Shown: positions 22,521-36,671, counted from the stretch's first letter. The stretch: DNA of 64,000 nt from Arthonia radiata (GCA_002989075.1 PSQN01000005.1:1501241-1565240), one strand, 5' to 3'. Made by a program: numbers and translations. The notes: generated by a model not told the origin, from the sequence alone.

Positions 22521-23024
22521 AGATTTGGATTAGCTGGAGCGGCGATACCTACACATCCAATTAATGCACATATAGAAGCATTAATGTCGTTCATTTGAAT
22601 AGACAGGCCCGGCTCGACCGAGGCACATTACTACCGAGTCAAACCTCAAACCCTGCGGTAACATTGACTGCGTCTTAAGGTAAACAGCAAACGCGGGCGT
22701 CTGCAGGTAGCCGACAGCGATGCCACGTTGGAAGGGAAATCTGGAGGGTGATGCGCGAAAAAGGGACGTATCTCACCCCTCTGCAAGACCCTGGGCGGAA
22801 CCCGATAAGCTCCGCCCCTCAACCACATCATTCATATACCATCACTTCTCTCTCCCTCACCTCTCTCTATCTGCCAACAACACTATCTCACACTATCGAT
22901 TGCGATACTCTAATCCTCTCTCACTTGCTCGCATGCTGGCATTTCCCTAAAAGTTCGCTATGTTTGTGCATGTTATCCCCCGCACAGAGGTCAACCTCTT
23001 CCCTTGGCGGATCCCATCAACTTG
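22521..23024. promoter_or_regulatory. Leader and promoter of the Zn2Cys6 factor gene
   Basis: About 500 bp without a gene. The segment 22,820-22,925 is CT-rich and repeats CTCTCTC-type runs, common just upstream of fungal transcription starts. Confidence 0.4.
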
Positions 23025-25704
23025 ATGGCGGAGACGCTCTACCTCACTCCGGCTGGAACGCCTCCATTATCGCCTGCGCAGGCCCCATGCAAGCGCAAGG
23101 TCCTGACTACTACCGAGCTGGTGGAGCATGAGACTCCTCAACCGAAGAAAGCTCCACGAAGTCGGGTGCCCAAGACGAATCAGACCAAGAGTCGCAATGG
23201 TCAGCAAGCTTCCTCAGTGACAGCTATCCACAAGATGCTTCATGCAGCACATGTTCGAGCGCGTCGCCATTCGGGCTACTGACATTCCCTAGGATGTCAT
23301 ACATGCAAGGCGAAACGCCTGAAATGTGATGAAACGAAGCCGACTTGCCAGAACTGTATGTCTCCCGGATGGACTCAACAGTTTCCCCCTCAGTAGCTTG
23401 CTAACACCGGCGCGATTAGGTATCCGGCGCAAAGTCGAGTGCGAAGGGTACAAGAGAGACTTCAAATGGAAGGGTTTCCCTGACCAGAATGTCGGGCGTA
23501 GACTGACCAAGACGTCGGTAATGACTTCAGGTGAGCTAAGAGCCTTTCTCCATGTTGTCGATCTTCTCACTGATGAGATCAAGCACACTCTCGGACGAAC
23601 AGTAGCACCCAAAACGACGAAGAACATGATTCTCTTCTACACCAAGCGCTCGAGGCATTCGGCGGTCAGGACGCTACTGCTGCGACCTTACCGCTGTTGA
23701 GTACCAAGCCGACCACAATGCGTACGAGCGACGATGAGCGGTCCCAGGCAGCAGATCGCGCGAGCGAGGCAGTCTCCTCAGACTCCTCTCGAGACGCTTT
23801 TCAAGATCCGAAGAGCGTAGATACCTCCACTGACGTCTTGATCCCTGATGAGCACTCACATTCCAACGAGTCGGTCGGTTTGATGATACTGAACGGTCCA
23901 CATTGCCGGCAGGACAGCTTTGGTCAACAATCAGAGGCAGACGGCGGCTTCATTGACGTCTTTGAGGCCAGCCAACCTTCCACAACCGACGAAGCGGTTG
24001 CTCCTCCCACAGACACAAGTCAGGAGTTGTGGTCTCTCACAAATATTGATCCTTCACTGGCACTGAACGCAGAGTCGGCCATGGCATTCAGTGACCAAGA
24101 CATGAATCAGTCGACTGCTATTAACAACAGCCTTTTCACTTCTCCTCATGGTATGCGTCTTCCAGGCACCCATGGGCCGCTCACGATTCCGATACAATTC
24201 GAACCTACAAGCACCGAAGCTCTCGTATACCGTTTCTTCAACACAACGTCCTCAGTGATGTCTATCTTCTCTTCTACGGGCGGTCTCACTGCAACTACGA
24301 ATCCGTGGCAGAATCTCATCTGGCCACTCGTAAAGAGCGAAGATAGCCCCATGCTCTTTCACGCCGTCATCTCTATGGCATGCTTTCACAACTACCAATC
24401 TCAGCCGAACCTCCGTCTCGAAGGAATCACACACATGCGCAAGAGCCTGGAGATCCTGCACGGCAAGCAGCAGTGGCAACATGTTCCTATTGAGGTGACG
24501 CTAGCAACCTGCCTGACACTTACCTTCGCGGAGTCCTGGATGTGCTGGAAACGCAATATCAAGTCGGGGTCAAGTCATATCAAGACGGCCAAGCAATGCC
24601 TGATGCATGCGTTGCAGCAAGGCGCGCAGACGAGGATGCAGAAGAAACAGTTGAGGTTCCTGTGCAAGACGTATCTCTATGCTGATGTGATCGCAAGACT
24701 GACGAGCGTGGATGACGATGTGGATAATGATGCGTTTGACGGGATTGCGGTCGAGGTGCTAGGGGTAGGGCGAGAGAGAGGCGCTCGGAGATCATCAACA
24801 GCAGCACAGGCTGCGGAGCTGGATCCGCTCATGGGCAGCGCCTCTACACTGTTCCCTATCATTGGACGTGTCGCCAATCTGGTGCGCAGGGTCTTTCGGA
24901 AGTTGGGCAGCACCTTGAGGTGAGTTCACTGCTGTGGTGATGCTACACGATGACTGACAGCCGGGCAGCCACATCACAGAAGCGCAGCAGCTCAAAGCAC
25001 AACTTCATTCATGGTCACTACCCCCATCCACTGCCACAAACGAAGTATCTGAGTACGCGAGTCTCACAGCCGAAGCCTACCGTCTCGCTACGCTCGTCCA
25101 CCTTCACCAGTCTGTTCCTGAGCTACTCATCAGCCAGCGTCTATCCTCGTATGCGACTGACCTGGGATTGCGGATCTTGAAGTTCATTGCTCGAATCCCT
25201 CCTACATCCGGTACGGTCACCACGCATATGTATCCGCTGCTTGTTGGCGGTTGCGAAGCGAAGGTGGAAGACGACCGCCAGTGGGTCCGCGACCGTTTTA
25301 GTGCAATGGACGGACGACTGCGCATCGGTAATGTGGAGAAAGCGAGAGACGTCGTAGAGGGTGTCTGGGCAAGGAGGGATGAGGCAGAGCTTGCCAAGTC
25401 GTGCGAGCTCTCACAGACGACGAGCATGAGTGACGCGATGTCTAACGTGGATCAGCTGCCGAGCATGGGCCTCACTGACGAGTTCTCCTTCGACGACCTC
25501 TTTGGGTCAAGCCTGGGGAGCGGCGTGTCTCTGGGAGAAGTGGAATGCATGTCGCCAGAGATGTCGACGATGACTTCGCATTCCGACTCAGCTACAGGCG
25601 TAGCGTCATCTGGCAGTAACAGCGAACACGAATTGACCATCAATGGAAGTCTGCACTGGGTAGGTGTGATGAAGGACTGGGGCTGGGAGGTTCTCCTGGG
25701 CTAG
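23025..25704 (+). CDS. Zn2Cys6 fungal transcription factor
   Basis: Five exons: 23025-23199, 23293-23355, 23420-23530, 23578-24919 and 24969-25704, about 808 residues, all phases agreeing. The binuclear zinc cluster is assembled from exons 1-3: NGCHTCKAKRLKC, DETKPTCQNC and IRRKVEC, spaced C-x2-C-x6-C-x6-C-x2-C-x6-C. GYKRDFKWK follows as the basic linker. A disordered Ser/Asp-rich part (about 120-280) precedes a Fungal_trans_2-like helical regulatory domain (MLFHAVISMACFH, RKSLEILHGK, VTLATCLTLTFAESWMCWKRN), and the tail is acidic (DEFSFDDLFGSS), possibly activating. Target genes are unknown. The ATG at 23025 is the first in the frame. It is located 0.5 kb after the RTA1-like gene, same strand. 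Confidence 0.9.
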
Positions 25705-26336
25705 GACGAGTTTCATAGACACGCTCGTCGGATCGCCATTCATAGCCACCAACTCGCAGTCTAAGCATCCCTATCACACCACCGGTCTCGAACGTCAACT
25801 TTTTCCGTCTCACGTGTATTTCTATACCGGACAGAGCTACTAGAAGCTCCGCACTAGTGCAGGTACCCGCGCAGAGCTTGGGTCAGGGACTTCTTTGCCT
25901 ATTTGGTGCAAGCTTTCCTGGTGGCAGCTTCAGCACCTCACGTCAATATGACGCGCTTGAACGCGTTACCGGCGACCTGAGATCAGCTGGCGCTGCCGGC
26001 GAACAGATGCGGGCTTATTCAGGAACGCACGGGCGCTTTGGCTGACAAAACCGGATCGTCGAACCTCACTCAGCATCCGCGACTCACTGACATGCATGCT
26101 ATCAGCCTGACGTGATAAAGCTGTCACACTGCGGCAGACAGCTATCACCAAGCGAGTCTGCTTTGAGCAGCTATACCCTGACGACCCTTGCTCCCTGGCT
26201 CTTCCTTCTCAAGCTCATCTCAATCACCATTCCTCCCCACCAAACCCTACCACCATACCATCATCTTACTACAAGCCCAAGCGCACAGCAATAGCGACCC
26301 TCATCAACAGCGCAGCCACAACAGCCAACGCCCACG
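25705..26336. other. Intergenic stretch before the cupin gene
   Basis: No supported gene. The last 150 bp are rich in C and A with few Gs, as in many strong fungal leaders. Confidence 0.45.
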
Positions 26337-27046
26337 ATGGCCGTCGACACCCCCACTGCCACCAACGGCACCAAAGACACGCCGCAGATGACGCACCTTC
26401 CGCAGATGCAGCAGGAGTACAAGCCTCCGCTCATCGCCAACGAGAACGCCTTTCTCGGCGATGTCGCGACGAGCAAGAAGCTGGATCCGGATATGCCGAG
26501 TAAGTCCTCCGATCTACTCTGGTGCGGAGTTCGATTGGACGAAAGTGTTGCTGGAGTAAAAGGTCGCTGAAGGACGATGTTGCTTGAATATTGGGTGGCT
26601 GGTTTAAGAGGGAACTCAGACATGCTGACATCAAACAGTCACCGCCGGCTTCTTCCACCTTACACCCGGCACACCACTCATCTACACCTACACGTACCAT
26701 GAGATGAAGATTATCGTGGAGGGTGATTATACCATCACGTAAGCCCACACCCTCCACTTATCCCTCTTTTTCCACTCCTCCCCATCTACTGTTTCACCCC
26801 TTCACCCTCGAAACCCACCCCCGTCTTCCACAATGATTGGCAACACGACTAACACCCAACAGCGACGTCACCGCCCTCCCCGAATCCGAGCGCAGCGCCT
26901 CCTCCATCCCCGCCGAGAAAGTCAAGAGCGTCAAGGCCAAGCCCGGCGACGTCTTCTACTTCCCCAAGGGCGTCACGATCCGCTTTGAGACCGTCAATGG
27001 CGGGAAGGCGTTCTATACGGGGCGTCGTGCGGAGGGTGAGGCTTGA
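26337..27046 (+). CDS. EutQ-like cupin-domain protein
   Basis: Three exons: 26337-26499, 26639-26738 and 26863-27046, giving 148 residues; the introns are long for this genome (139 and 124 nt) but in phase. A disordered N-terminus (about 1-45) precedes a single cupin barrel: TAGFFHLTPGTPLIYTYTYHEMKIIVEGDYTIT, then KVKSVKAKPGDVFYFPKGVTIRFET. YHEMKIIVEGDY and KPGDVFYFPKG are the two conserved cupin blocks; the Tyr-His-Glu in block one keeps a potential metal ligand. The pattern resembles the ethanolamine-utilisation EutQ-like family. Such small cupins are common in fungi and functionally unassigned. No signal peptide. Confidence 0.75.
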
Positions 27047-30000
27047 AGGCTGGATGAGCAGCGTGATGCAGTTTCTGGCAGGGAATAAGGGACGAGGATA
27101 TGGCGTTCAGGGTGATGAGTGAGCGAGATGAGCTGAGGCGGGACCTGAGATGATACGCATACTCGCCGAAGTGTTCATGAGAGAGCATGGACATTGGAGG
27201 TAGTGATGATGACGCTACTGATGAGATAGCTATGAATGCAATCCCCACGACAGCCTGTGTCCTTCTTGCGAGCTTCACGTACGTGTTTGATTAGAGACGA
27301 AATGCGCTGGGTAATGAATCACCTGAGGGGATGGCCCGCCGTCACTCATGCCCGTGGCGTTAGCAACACTCTGCACTCACCCTTGCCGAACTGATTCACG
27401 TCTGTCGATTGTGATGAGCATCATCAGCATGCCACCAAGCATGTTATCGCGCAGCTGCGGCCTCAGTCATGCCCGCGACACGCGAAGCACAAAATACTTT
27501 TGGGCCTTCATCATACCGGGCCGACCCGGCCCCCTGTACATGTATTCATCTATTGGCTGCCTCGTGCTCTCTTGCCTCAGCTGCAGCTACGACTGCTGCA
27601 AGCACACCTCAATATGACGTCCGCGCCCGTTGCGGTCTTGTGACGTGAACGCGTGATCTCAGTGTTGCAAGATGAGATATATCTCAGCACAGCGTACGAG
27701 GTTGTTTATAATTGGCAATAGCGACGCTTTTGCAATGGAACTAGAAGTAAGTAAAGACAGGGGACATCCCATTCTCAACATCAGCATCATCTCCTCTTCC
27801 TAGCTATTCGAAAACAAGCTGTTTGTGACGCCGTGTCTGACTTCGCAAGCCAAAGTGAGGAGATGTAGGTGATGCTGCTGAGCATGGTAGCTGGGAATAC
27901 AAGATGCCGTATCAGAACCTCTCTTCTATCAGGCAGCAAAGGCACAACCTCAAGAATGCCGATACGAGTTCGACGAAGTAGGGGGCGTGTGTGAGTATCT
28001 CAATCGTCGGCGTCGCACAATCTTGATCTGTTTTGAGCGTTTTGCGTGCCTGTTGAGTACTGAGATGCGGGAACGATGGCGATGATCGTCAGTAAGATTC
28101 ATCGTTGTTCTTCTAGTCGTGCAACGTCTTATGTGAACAGCACCGTGCTTGACCACAGAGCAGACTTGACGCGGCATGCTCGCCCCTCGCCATCTTGTAC
28201 GTTCCGTCCCCAATCTCTTGGCAGAGTGACTCGGAACACTGATTCGCTCGGAAAGTGCTGAGGTTTTGTTGGTGGATAGTCATTGATGGCACACTCAGTT
28301 ATATGCCATAAGCGTGAACGTGTATTTGAGAGAAACATGACAGTCTCGTGGTTCTAAGTTCTAAAGCATATTAGGTGCAGGACGATTGACTCTATTACAA
28401 AGTATCTTGAATGGAGGGGGGCTTATTTAGAATGCTGCTCTCCTTATGCAAGCTCAACCAACATCCGTTCTCCCACCATTCAAGCCAGCGCAAAGCTCGG
28501 TGGAACAATAGTGCTAATCACCGTTTCATCCTTTTACGTTGATTGCGTTGTTAGATACTGTTGATGTTGGGGAGGATACATCTGCTGAGGTCAGCTGTCA
28601 AGCTCAACTGTCAAGCTCACGAGCCCCTGAAGACGTTCTATAATCTCGTCCAAAGCTCTTTTGCGTTTATCAATGAGCGGAAGTTCGCTCATCGTTATGC
28701 ATGCAAGTTTTTGAAGTATGCGAGGCTCGACCGTGATTCCGTTTGATACAAACGGTAGTAGTGATGGCGGTCTTCATCAGCGATCTGTCATAGTCAGCTC
28801 TAGTTCTCGACGGACGCATTCATTGATCGTGGACTTGAGCGCAAGCTTCTTGTGCTCACGAATGTGGTGGCGCCCCCTCGCAAGGCACACGGGACGTTTC
28901 AGTCCATCTCATCCTGCCATGAGGAGAGAGATGCATCGAACGTACTGCCTTGAGTACATGGGCGATACCAACGTCACAATAGATCTCTCGGCAACTAGCA
29001 TCAGGCATACCCTTACACTTTGTGTTGATGCGACACTCGTAATTCTCTTCCCAATCACCAACAGCTTGCCTTGAAATCACTATCCCATTCGAGAGTTTGA
29101 GGGGATCACGTACCTGCACACAACACGAGCCGCAGATGCTGTACTTCTCGCATGACGAACTCGTAGTTCAAGGGCAGCGCCGGCGAATCGGCGATGCGCG
29201 TCATTGGAATGCTGTATTATCAGATCACTGTGTGGGCTCTTGATCGTGGTCATGACGTCGTATAGCCTCTTACCCCTGTTCTGTAAGAAGGGATATGTGT
29301 GTCGATCCCCTCGCAAGGTGCCATACCACGGTGTTGCTTCTTTATCTGCGGCGTACGCAGATGAGCTTCTACCGTGCTCACCTTATATATGTGCTCAGAT
29401 GCATCTTCTTGGTGAGTGAGAAGTCAGGAAGATGCGGTGGTTGAGGATATAAATTCAGCTGTATTCTCCGGAAAACCGTGCACCAAGGATGGCCGAGTGT
29501 CAACAGCCCACGAGTTGCAACTAATGAGGGGATCGATTGTACCGCGCCGTTCTGCCCAACACTGGTTATGTGTGAACGTGCAGTAGGGGCAGTGTTACGA
29601 CGATTGTCATCGTCACCTTTATCAACTTTCAATTCTGCGCAATACTCATGAGACACATATCCGCGGAACTAAGGCGCGGAGACCACGTGGCGGTCACGTA
29701 CCCCTGAAGTTCAGGCGTGCGAATCGGATTATCCTCTCTTATTGCAATACTTCCGGTTGAACAGCTCAGAGATGGCTTTATATTAAGATGTTCCGTGCAG
29801 CAATAGCGGCGCGACTCCGAGCGATCACCCTGTTTCAAGTACCTGTTCGGCACGGCAAACTATGGTTTGTGGTACAAGCTGGCTGAGCTTGGAAGCACAT
29901 AATGCATTTATTGAAGCAAGTAAAGGGGAGTAGCTCCATGCCTTTCGACCTCTTTATCATAAGCGATACGAGGGCGCGTTGTTCCACGATCTGGGATCCA

Positions 30001-33000
30001 TGGTGAGAAAGGGAGATGCTGCTGCTGATCAATACCTTCAATATTGACCCTGTTCACAACTCACGAGCGCAAGACCGTTACTGTCACTGCTTCATAGCTT
30101 GAAGCTGCTCATATGCGAACTTGGGGAGTAGACTCGTGCCTTGCCCCTAAACGCTAATGCACGTGTTGATGTCAGTCTTTTGCTTGATCTGGGATCATGA
30201 TTACCACCGGAGAGATTGTGATATGCCATAGCGTTGGAAGATATCATAGAACGTCTGTGTTTACTCCTTGACTGCGTAGCCAAGTAAACTCATAAGCTTG
30301 GGCCTTTTATGACCTGTAAGTCGCTTTCCGTATCTGCCATGTGAGATGGCAGCAGAAGTAGGGCGGATTGAAGGGGATGTGATATTTGAAGCTGGTACTA
30401 GTATACACACGAGTTCACAATTAGTGAATATTTGGTGAGATGTGGTGGTCGGAACGTGGTGCATACTGCTTATCATCAGCACTTCCGCTCTTCGGTGTCC
30501 CTACGGCGTCCAGCCATCTGCATTACTGCAAAATACTGTCTTTACTCTTCATGGAGCGCAATTCACCTGCTTCTCACCCCCTGGCTGATATTCGAAGGTC
30601 GGCCTATTCGGTAGCACTATTAGTATGCCAGACAGCGTTCCGGAGAGATAGCATTTGATACATACCGCGGATGCGACAGAGGCCATCCACTTCAAGTTTT
30701 GGAGCAGCAGTGTTCAGCGCGCATAAAAACATTTTATCACTGCCTTTTCGTGCATTCAGGAGTGCGGTGACTAAATAAGGCTTCAACAATTTGTGGCTGA
30801 GGGGATGACTCTGCTGTCGCGTTTTGTCTGCGGTCATGCTTGGGCATGGTAGGGATAGGCGTCTGTGATGATATTGGCGGAGGTGCTGGGGCATGTAATG
30901 AAGGGCATCGCCATTACCGTCCTTGCAACTTGCGGTACCTGCACGACACTCCACCACAGTTTCCTCAGTAATCATTGGCGCATGCGTGTAATACAATATA
31001 TAGCCCCTACTTCTCTGCACAATGGTCGTTAGCTCGTTATATTGTTGATACAGTAAGGATTCCATAGGATCGGCAGATGAAGAGTATTTGATATGGCCCT
31101 TCAGGTACTCGGGCTCAGAGCCGAGTCTAGTGCGGAAATGCGTACGTGCTCGGCTGCGAAGGCCGAGAGGTACGATGAGTTGGTGGTGACTCGAAATGTC
31201 AATACAGCCTAGGTATCAGCTTTGTGTCCATACAGATATCAATCTACACATAGCAAATTTTTCGGTAATGGCGTCCCAGGGGTATACACGATCACCGTCC
31301 TTAGTTTAGAAGCCTTTCTCGCTGTCGATGGAAGCAGCTTTGGAAGGAACAACAGCAAGGCTGTTTGAAGGTGTGATGATGGAGAGCATCGCCAGCGGCG
31401 GCATTGCAGATTCAACGTCGTGCTTGTGTTGTCGATATAGAGGCGATGTATGAAGCTATGCGCTGATGCATCAACTTCCTTGGGGACTCGCTGTGCATGC
31501 ACCTTGCTGTATCAGATTTTTTGGACATGTCAACTAGAAAACTGATCTTCACAGATGGGTATATGTACCGCTTCGATTGATGTTCATGCAACGTAATTTA
31601 CATGCTATGCGTGTGTTGACAGCGGATCGACACAAGGTTAGGTACGTTCTCTTCTGCATGAAGCATGCGCAAGAGTCCGACGTATAGAAGGGAGCCGCTT
31701 CGTAGACCTAAAAATAATGATACTATGAACGCTTCGAGATGGAGACATTTGATTCACGCTCTTATTGAAGCGTTGAGAGCCAAATCATGGAGCCTGAGGT
31801 CCAGGGGATGAGCCATTTGGCAAGCTGCGTTCCTTACCAGCACATGGCCTATCTGGCTTGCGCCTCCGGAATGTCGCGCCGCAACGATAAAGCTCATCCA
31901 AACAAGAACTTGTCGTCTACTGAAGCATTGTCACTGCTTGTTGAGCTTACGGTGTCGTGAGAATGAGACCTGCAGTCGGTAAGACCCCTGAGCTACGATG
32001 TCGGCGATTTTCCTCTTGTTTATCTCTGTACGCAGGTATTTCGGGTATCTGAGCATCGCCGCAAACCTGTTAAGCTCAGCAGTAGACTCGTTATGCTCAA
32101 CGTCCCGTATTGACGTATTCGACGCGCTGTGCTTCCTCGCATGAAAGAAGGCGATGCTGGTAGACTGCGCCGCATCACGCCGGCGTGACGAGGCATCGAA
32201 GGATCATTTTCTCAGACGTTCGGAGAGTAGAGCGCCTCAGTCGCAGTATCTGGCACTAGAATGAACATTGTTGGCGACAGTAGTGGTGTAAAGATTGTAT
32301 CCTCAAAACATTGCGCTGAGCGACCCTCCCACGTGCCCCCACCCCCCTTGGGGGAAAATAAATGCCAAGACCGGAGTTAACGCACAGAGTACACTAGTCT
32401 AAAATGGGTCAAGCTTGACCGACGGCAAGATTCCAAACGGCCATACACTCCTGGGAACATTACGCTCAGCACCACGTAAGGGTGACAGCTGTGGCAGACC
32501 CCGCGTCGAGTTAAAATTGTGCCGTCGTTTCTGCGAGTGACAGCAGATAGCTGACTCCACCACCGGAGCGCAGCAGCGCGCAAAGCATGGCATCGCTTGG
32601 ACAAGAGCAAGAAAGACCACGACGTGGAGAGGAGAGAAGAGTGTGATGATCTTCAATGGCCCACACTTTGTGCCTCAACGCCACACAGTATTTTGATCGC
32701 ACAACCTAGGACGCTGCAATGTAGCTCAGCAAGAGAATGGTTTCGATGTACTCCAAGCTGCAGAACCTCGCTGTGCACGAGGGCGTAACTACGAGCATCT
32801 ACGATTATCCCGAGTCAATGTGTGGGCTGCACCAAAGTATATCATATCAGCCGTAACAAGCAGTAAGAGTCAAGACAGCGTAAAATTGCTCACACGGACA
32901 CAACAACTCGTCTTAGGCAAGCAATTGCCCTTCGCAGCATGTAGCAGCGTTGCAGCATGCGGACGCGAGTGCTGCGGCTGAATGGGAGCACGATACGTAT

Positions 33001-35092
33001 CCTACACAGCGCCACAATCTAGTGATATAGCCGTAGGAATACTCCTCGCAGGATCAACCAGTCCGAGCTTGACTCACGACGGTGACCAGCATTCCTACAG
33101 AGTTCGCCGACGCTTTTGTGATATACGCGTCAACCACGCCGGTGTATGGTATACTGCACTGCTATCAATAGCTTTAAACGATGCGCTGCTGCCCCTCGAG
33201 GCTCTTTTGCAAGCCTTTAATCCTATTTCCTAGAGTATGTACAACGGATACACAGGAGCCGCCAGCACGCTTTCAAGCTACTCCTGGTATCCGCAGTTCC
33301 TGCATGAGCCACCACTAACGCAGTGCAAGAGACAGGTACAAGTAAGTCCACGGCGGTCGAGTCGTCTTTTCAAGCATCAGCACAGCAATCGGTTTCGAAC
33401 CTTATATGCAGACACCAGAGGGGCTGACATAGAAAGTTGTGTTACTGCTCCAAAGCTTTCAACACATGGATTGTCCTGCATTCTCCCCCCCGCGGATGTT
33501 GAGCCTCCGGTAATGAGCGGTATCATCTTTCAAAGCCGTACTGAAAGCCGACAGGTTGGAAGATGCTGACCAATCTATGTTCAGCAAAGTGTCTAGATCG
33601 TACGAGCGTCTGCGGCCTGCCCCTTGCACTCGACTCTGGCGCTTTGCTTTACTTGGGCGAGCTCTCGTGCATGCCTGCGCCTGGAGCAAGCTGCCCCTTG
33701 AAATATCCGAGCAGCTTTGGTCAACACTAATTCGTTGCTTCAAGGATCTCAAGCAGAGACACACCAAGTCATGCTCGCACTCGATACAAGATGAGTATCT
33801 CATTCGCATTGAACAAAGCGTATGCAAGTTCAATAGTCATTCAAGTGTCTAGTCACCGTTCGCGTCATAGGGGATCGTTTGCCTTCATTCAAGCACTCTC
33901 ATTTTACGCTTACTTTGCGTTTAAGACGTGTTGACTACAAGAAAAGCCGCGTCCATGTTAATGATGATCATCACTTCACTGTTTCAGCGGTAGTCACACG
34001 ACATTATATATGCGCTAGCAACTGGAATGCTTTACACTGCACCTTCAACATTGTTGGGTGTCTGCTGCCCCTGGCTTGTCATCGAATAGTGCATCTTCAT
34101 GCCGATCGCAACGGTCACGAGTTTCCTTTGTGTGAGGTGTGAGCTCACGTTTAAAATGCAGCGAGACAGATTAAAGTGAAAAGACAAGATGAGAGGGTAG
34201 TGTCATCGTCTCCAAACTTTCCACGCTGACTTGCTAGAGAATGGGCGGCTTCCTTGACGCTTATGAGCTTACGAAACACGAGAGCGTTCAAATACCATAT
34301 TCGAGCTCTCGTTGACGATCGTTCTTCTCGTAAGTGTCTGAAACGCCTAACATGCGCAAGCGACTAGACCTTAGCCAACTTCATTTTGTCGGGATGCGCG
34401 GCGTGACGCATGTCGCAATGAACTTGTGAATACGAACGGAGCTCGACCTACTCTGTCCGACACATTCAGACCCTGTAAGCCTCTTGTCAAGATCAGCTTC
34501 GAGATCCTCAGCAACTTCGTGGATAGTGCAATGATGTCGGTGAATAATGGAGCATGTGTCATCGAGCCGCGTGGCTTGCCTGCGCTGTCAAACGCAAACT
34601 ATTGTTGTTCCGACCTCAAAAAGGGCCGAAGAAAGGAGTCGAAAGCTTTCTATGTGCGGAGCCGAGGAAAGGCAATATGCCAAGGCTACTCAGCGCTAGG
34701 CTCATAATGCTGCTAGCGCATGGTAGCCAAATCGACAAATCGCTCGCCATTCTTTCCACGTCAACACCACATTGATGCAATTTAGATTTTTGGATTCAGC
34801 GGAAAAAGCCGACCATAGCGATGTCGCCCAGTGAAATTGCGAAGATCGGCTTAGGTTTGATAGAGTTGCACTGTGGATAGTTGTCCAACATAGCGTCGGA
34901 TTGCCAAGCAACGGACCTGCGCTAGTCAATTTCAGCTTCAGGGGCAGAAGTGGACTGTTTTTCACGCCGAGTGCACGCCTTTACGACGTAGGTATATGAG
35001 TCTTATACGGTCTCCTCGACATGCCCAACGATGACTTAGTCTTCAATTTTTCGCCGCGCTTGAAGCAGCTCTCGAGCAGCGAAGTCTGAAGA
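27047..35092. other. 8-kb gene-poor region
   Basis: Only short frames occur (up to about 150 codons), on all frames, without motifs, splice-supported exons or transposase/reverse-transcriptase hallmarks. Base composition is not strongly AT-skewed by eye, so this is not a classic heavily RIP-mutated isochore, but light decay is possible. At 32,325-32,350 a C-run abuts a G-run (hairpin-like). No tRNA was recognised. It may hold old, unrecognisable repeats or non-coding transcripts. Confidence 0.45.
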
Positions 35093-36671
35093 ATGGCGGC
35101 CATTGTATCATCGGCAGATGAGCTCGAGCTACACGATGTCGGCAATCACCCTGACAACGATAGGGGCAGCACGATCAAACCTGCTTCTTCGATGAACCAT
35201 GCAGTGCCACCAGAGCATGCGGTAAGTGCGAAGACGAGATGGAACGAGTCTCGGAGCAACGTCGGCAAGACTCTTGCTACATTCTTTGCCTTCACACTGA
35301 TGGGATCCAACGATGCAGTCTATGGTGTATGGCGATCTTGATAATTCGTGAATACTTAGAATGGAACTGACGTTCTACAGGCGATCATACCATATGTTCG
35401 TTCTCTCCAAAGTCGATCATACGCCAACGCTAACCACCCTGGGAGTACAGCTGGAGACCTCCTACCACATCTCCTACACTGTCGTCTCACTCGTCTTTCT
35501 GTCGCCTTTCATAGGCTATATCGCAGCTGCAGCACTCAACAATATCCTGCACCAAAAGCTTGGGCAGAGAGGCGTGGCGTTCATGGGCCCTGCTGCTCAC
35601 CTGATCGCTTATATCGTCATTGCTGTCCATCCGCCGTACCCAGTTCTGGTTCTTGTCTTCATCCTCGCCGGCTTCGGGAATGGCCTTCTGGACGCCGCCT
35701 TCAATGCGTGGATCGGCAATCTAGCCAACGCTAATGAGCTACTCGGCTTCCTCCACGGCTTCTATGGCCTCGGCGCAACTCTGGCACCGCTCATCGCAAC
35801 GACCATGATCACCAAAGGTGGCCTTCAATGGTATCACTTTTACATGTATGTCATGATCGCCGGGGCGAGTCTGGAGCTTATTGCCTGCTTTACTGCGTTC
35901 TTCGCCGAGACAGGGAAGATATTCCGCGAAGCCAATACTGCGACTGGAAGCCGACAGAAGGGCCTCATGCGGGAAGCGCTCAAGCAGAAGGTCACTTGGG
36001 TTTGCGCTGTCTTCCTACTTTGCTATGTCGGCATCGAAGTCGCTCTCGGTGGCTGGATCGTCATCTTCATGGCTACTGTTCGACACGGCGACCCTTTTGC
36101 ATCTGGCATGGTCTCGACTGGCTTCTGGCTGGGCATCACCGTTGGCAGAGTCGTGCTTGGCTTCGTGACGCCTCGAATTGGCGAAGCGCGCTCAGTGCCG
36201 ATCTACCTTGCATGCGGCATGGTCATGGAATTGATCTTCTGGCTCGTCCCGGAGTTCCTAGTATCGGCTGTCGCAGTTGCCATTCTCGGCTTCTTCTTGG
36301 GACCACTGTTCCCTTCGGCCGTTGCCGCGACGACGAAGCTCCTGCCGGCACACCTCCACGTCGGAGCCATTGGTTTCGGCGCTGCCTTCGGAGGCTCCGG
36401 CGCCTGCGTCCTTCCCTTCGCTGTTGGAGGTAAGTACTTTGTCTTCAGCAAAGCTTGTGTGTCATTGAATGCTGACGATATCGCAGCAATCGCCCAAGCC
36501 GCCGGCGTGGCCGTCTTGCAGCCGATCATCCTTGCCATCCTTGCCGTGGCGCTTGCTCTTTGGGGCTGGGGGATGCCGATGGACATCTCTTCGGAGAGGT
36601 TTGAGAAGGGTAAAAAGATGTTAAGACAGCTTGCGACGCGTATAGTCAAGCGGCGCAGCACCGAGCCCTGA
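35093..36671 (+). CDS. MFS transporter (BSC6-like)
   Basis: Four exons: 35093-35326, 35381-35395 (only 15 nt, coding AIIPY), 35451-36429 and 36487-36671; introns 54, 55 and 57 nt. Protein 470 residues. Splicing restores GSNDAVYG-AIIPY-LETSYHISYTVVSLVFL, the family's first-helix region. About 12 hydrophobic helices follow, in two halves split by a basic loop (ANTATGSRQKGLMREALKQK). Typical motifs include GFGNGLLDAAFNAWIGN and GFWLGITVGRVVLGF. A long hydrophilic N-terminus (about 55 residues) is cytosolic. It resembles fungal bypass-of-stop-codon 6-type MFS proteins; the substrate is unknown. It is the only large intact gene in the 27-47 kb gene-poor zone. The last intron is 57 nt without a stop, so retention would add 19 residues. 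Confidence 0.9.

Noticed and set aside
30604-31065. 153-codon minus-strand ATG frame in the gene-poor region
   Set aside because: Composition looks random; no motif, signal peptide or splice-supported extension.
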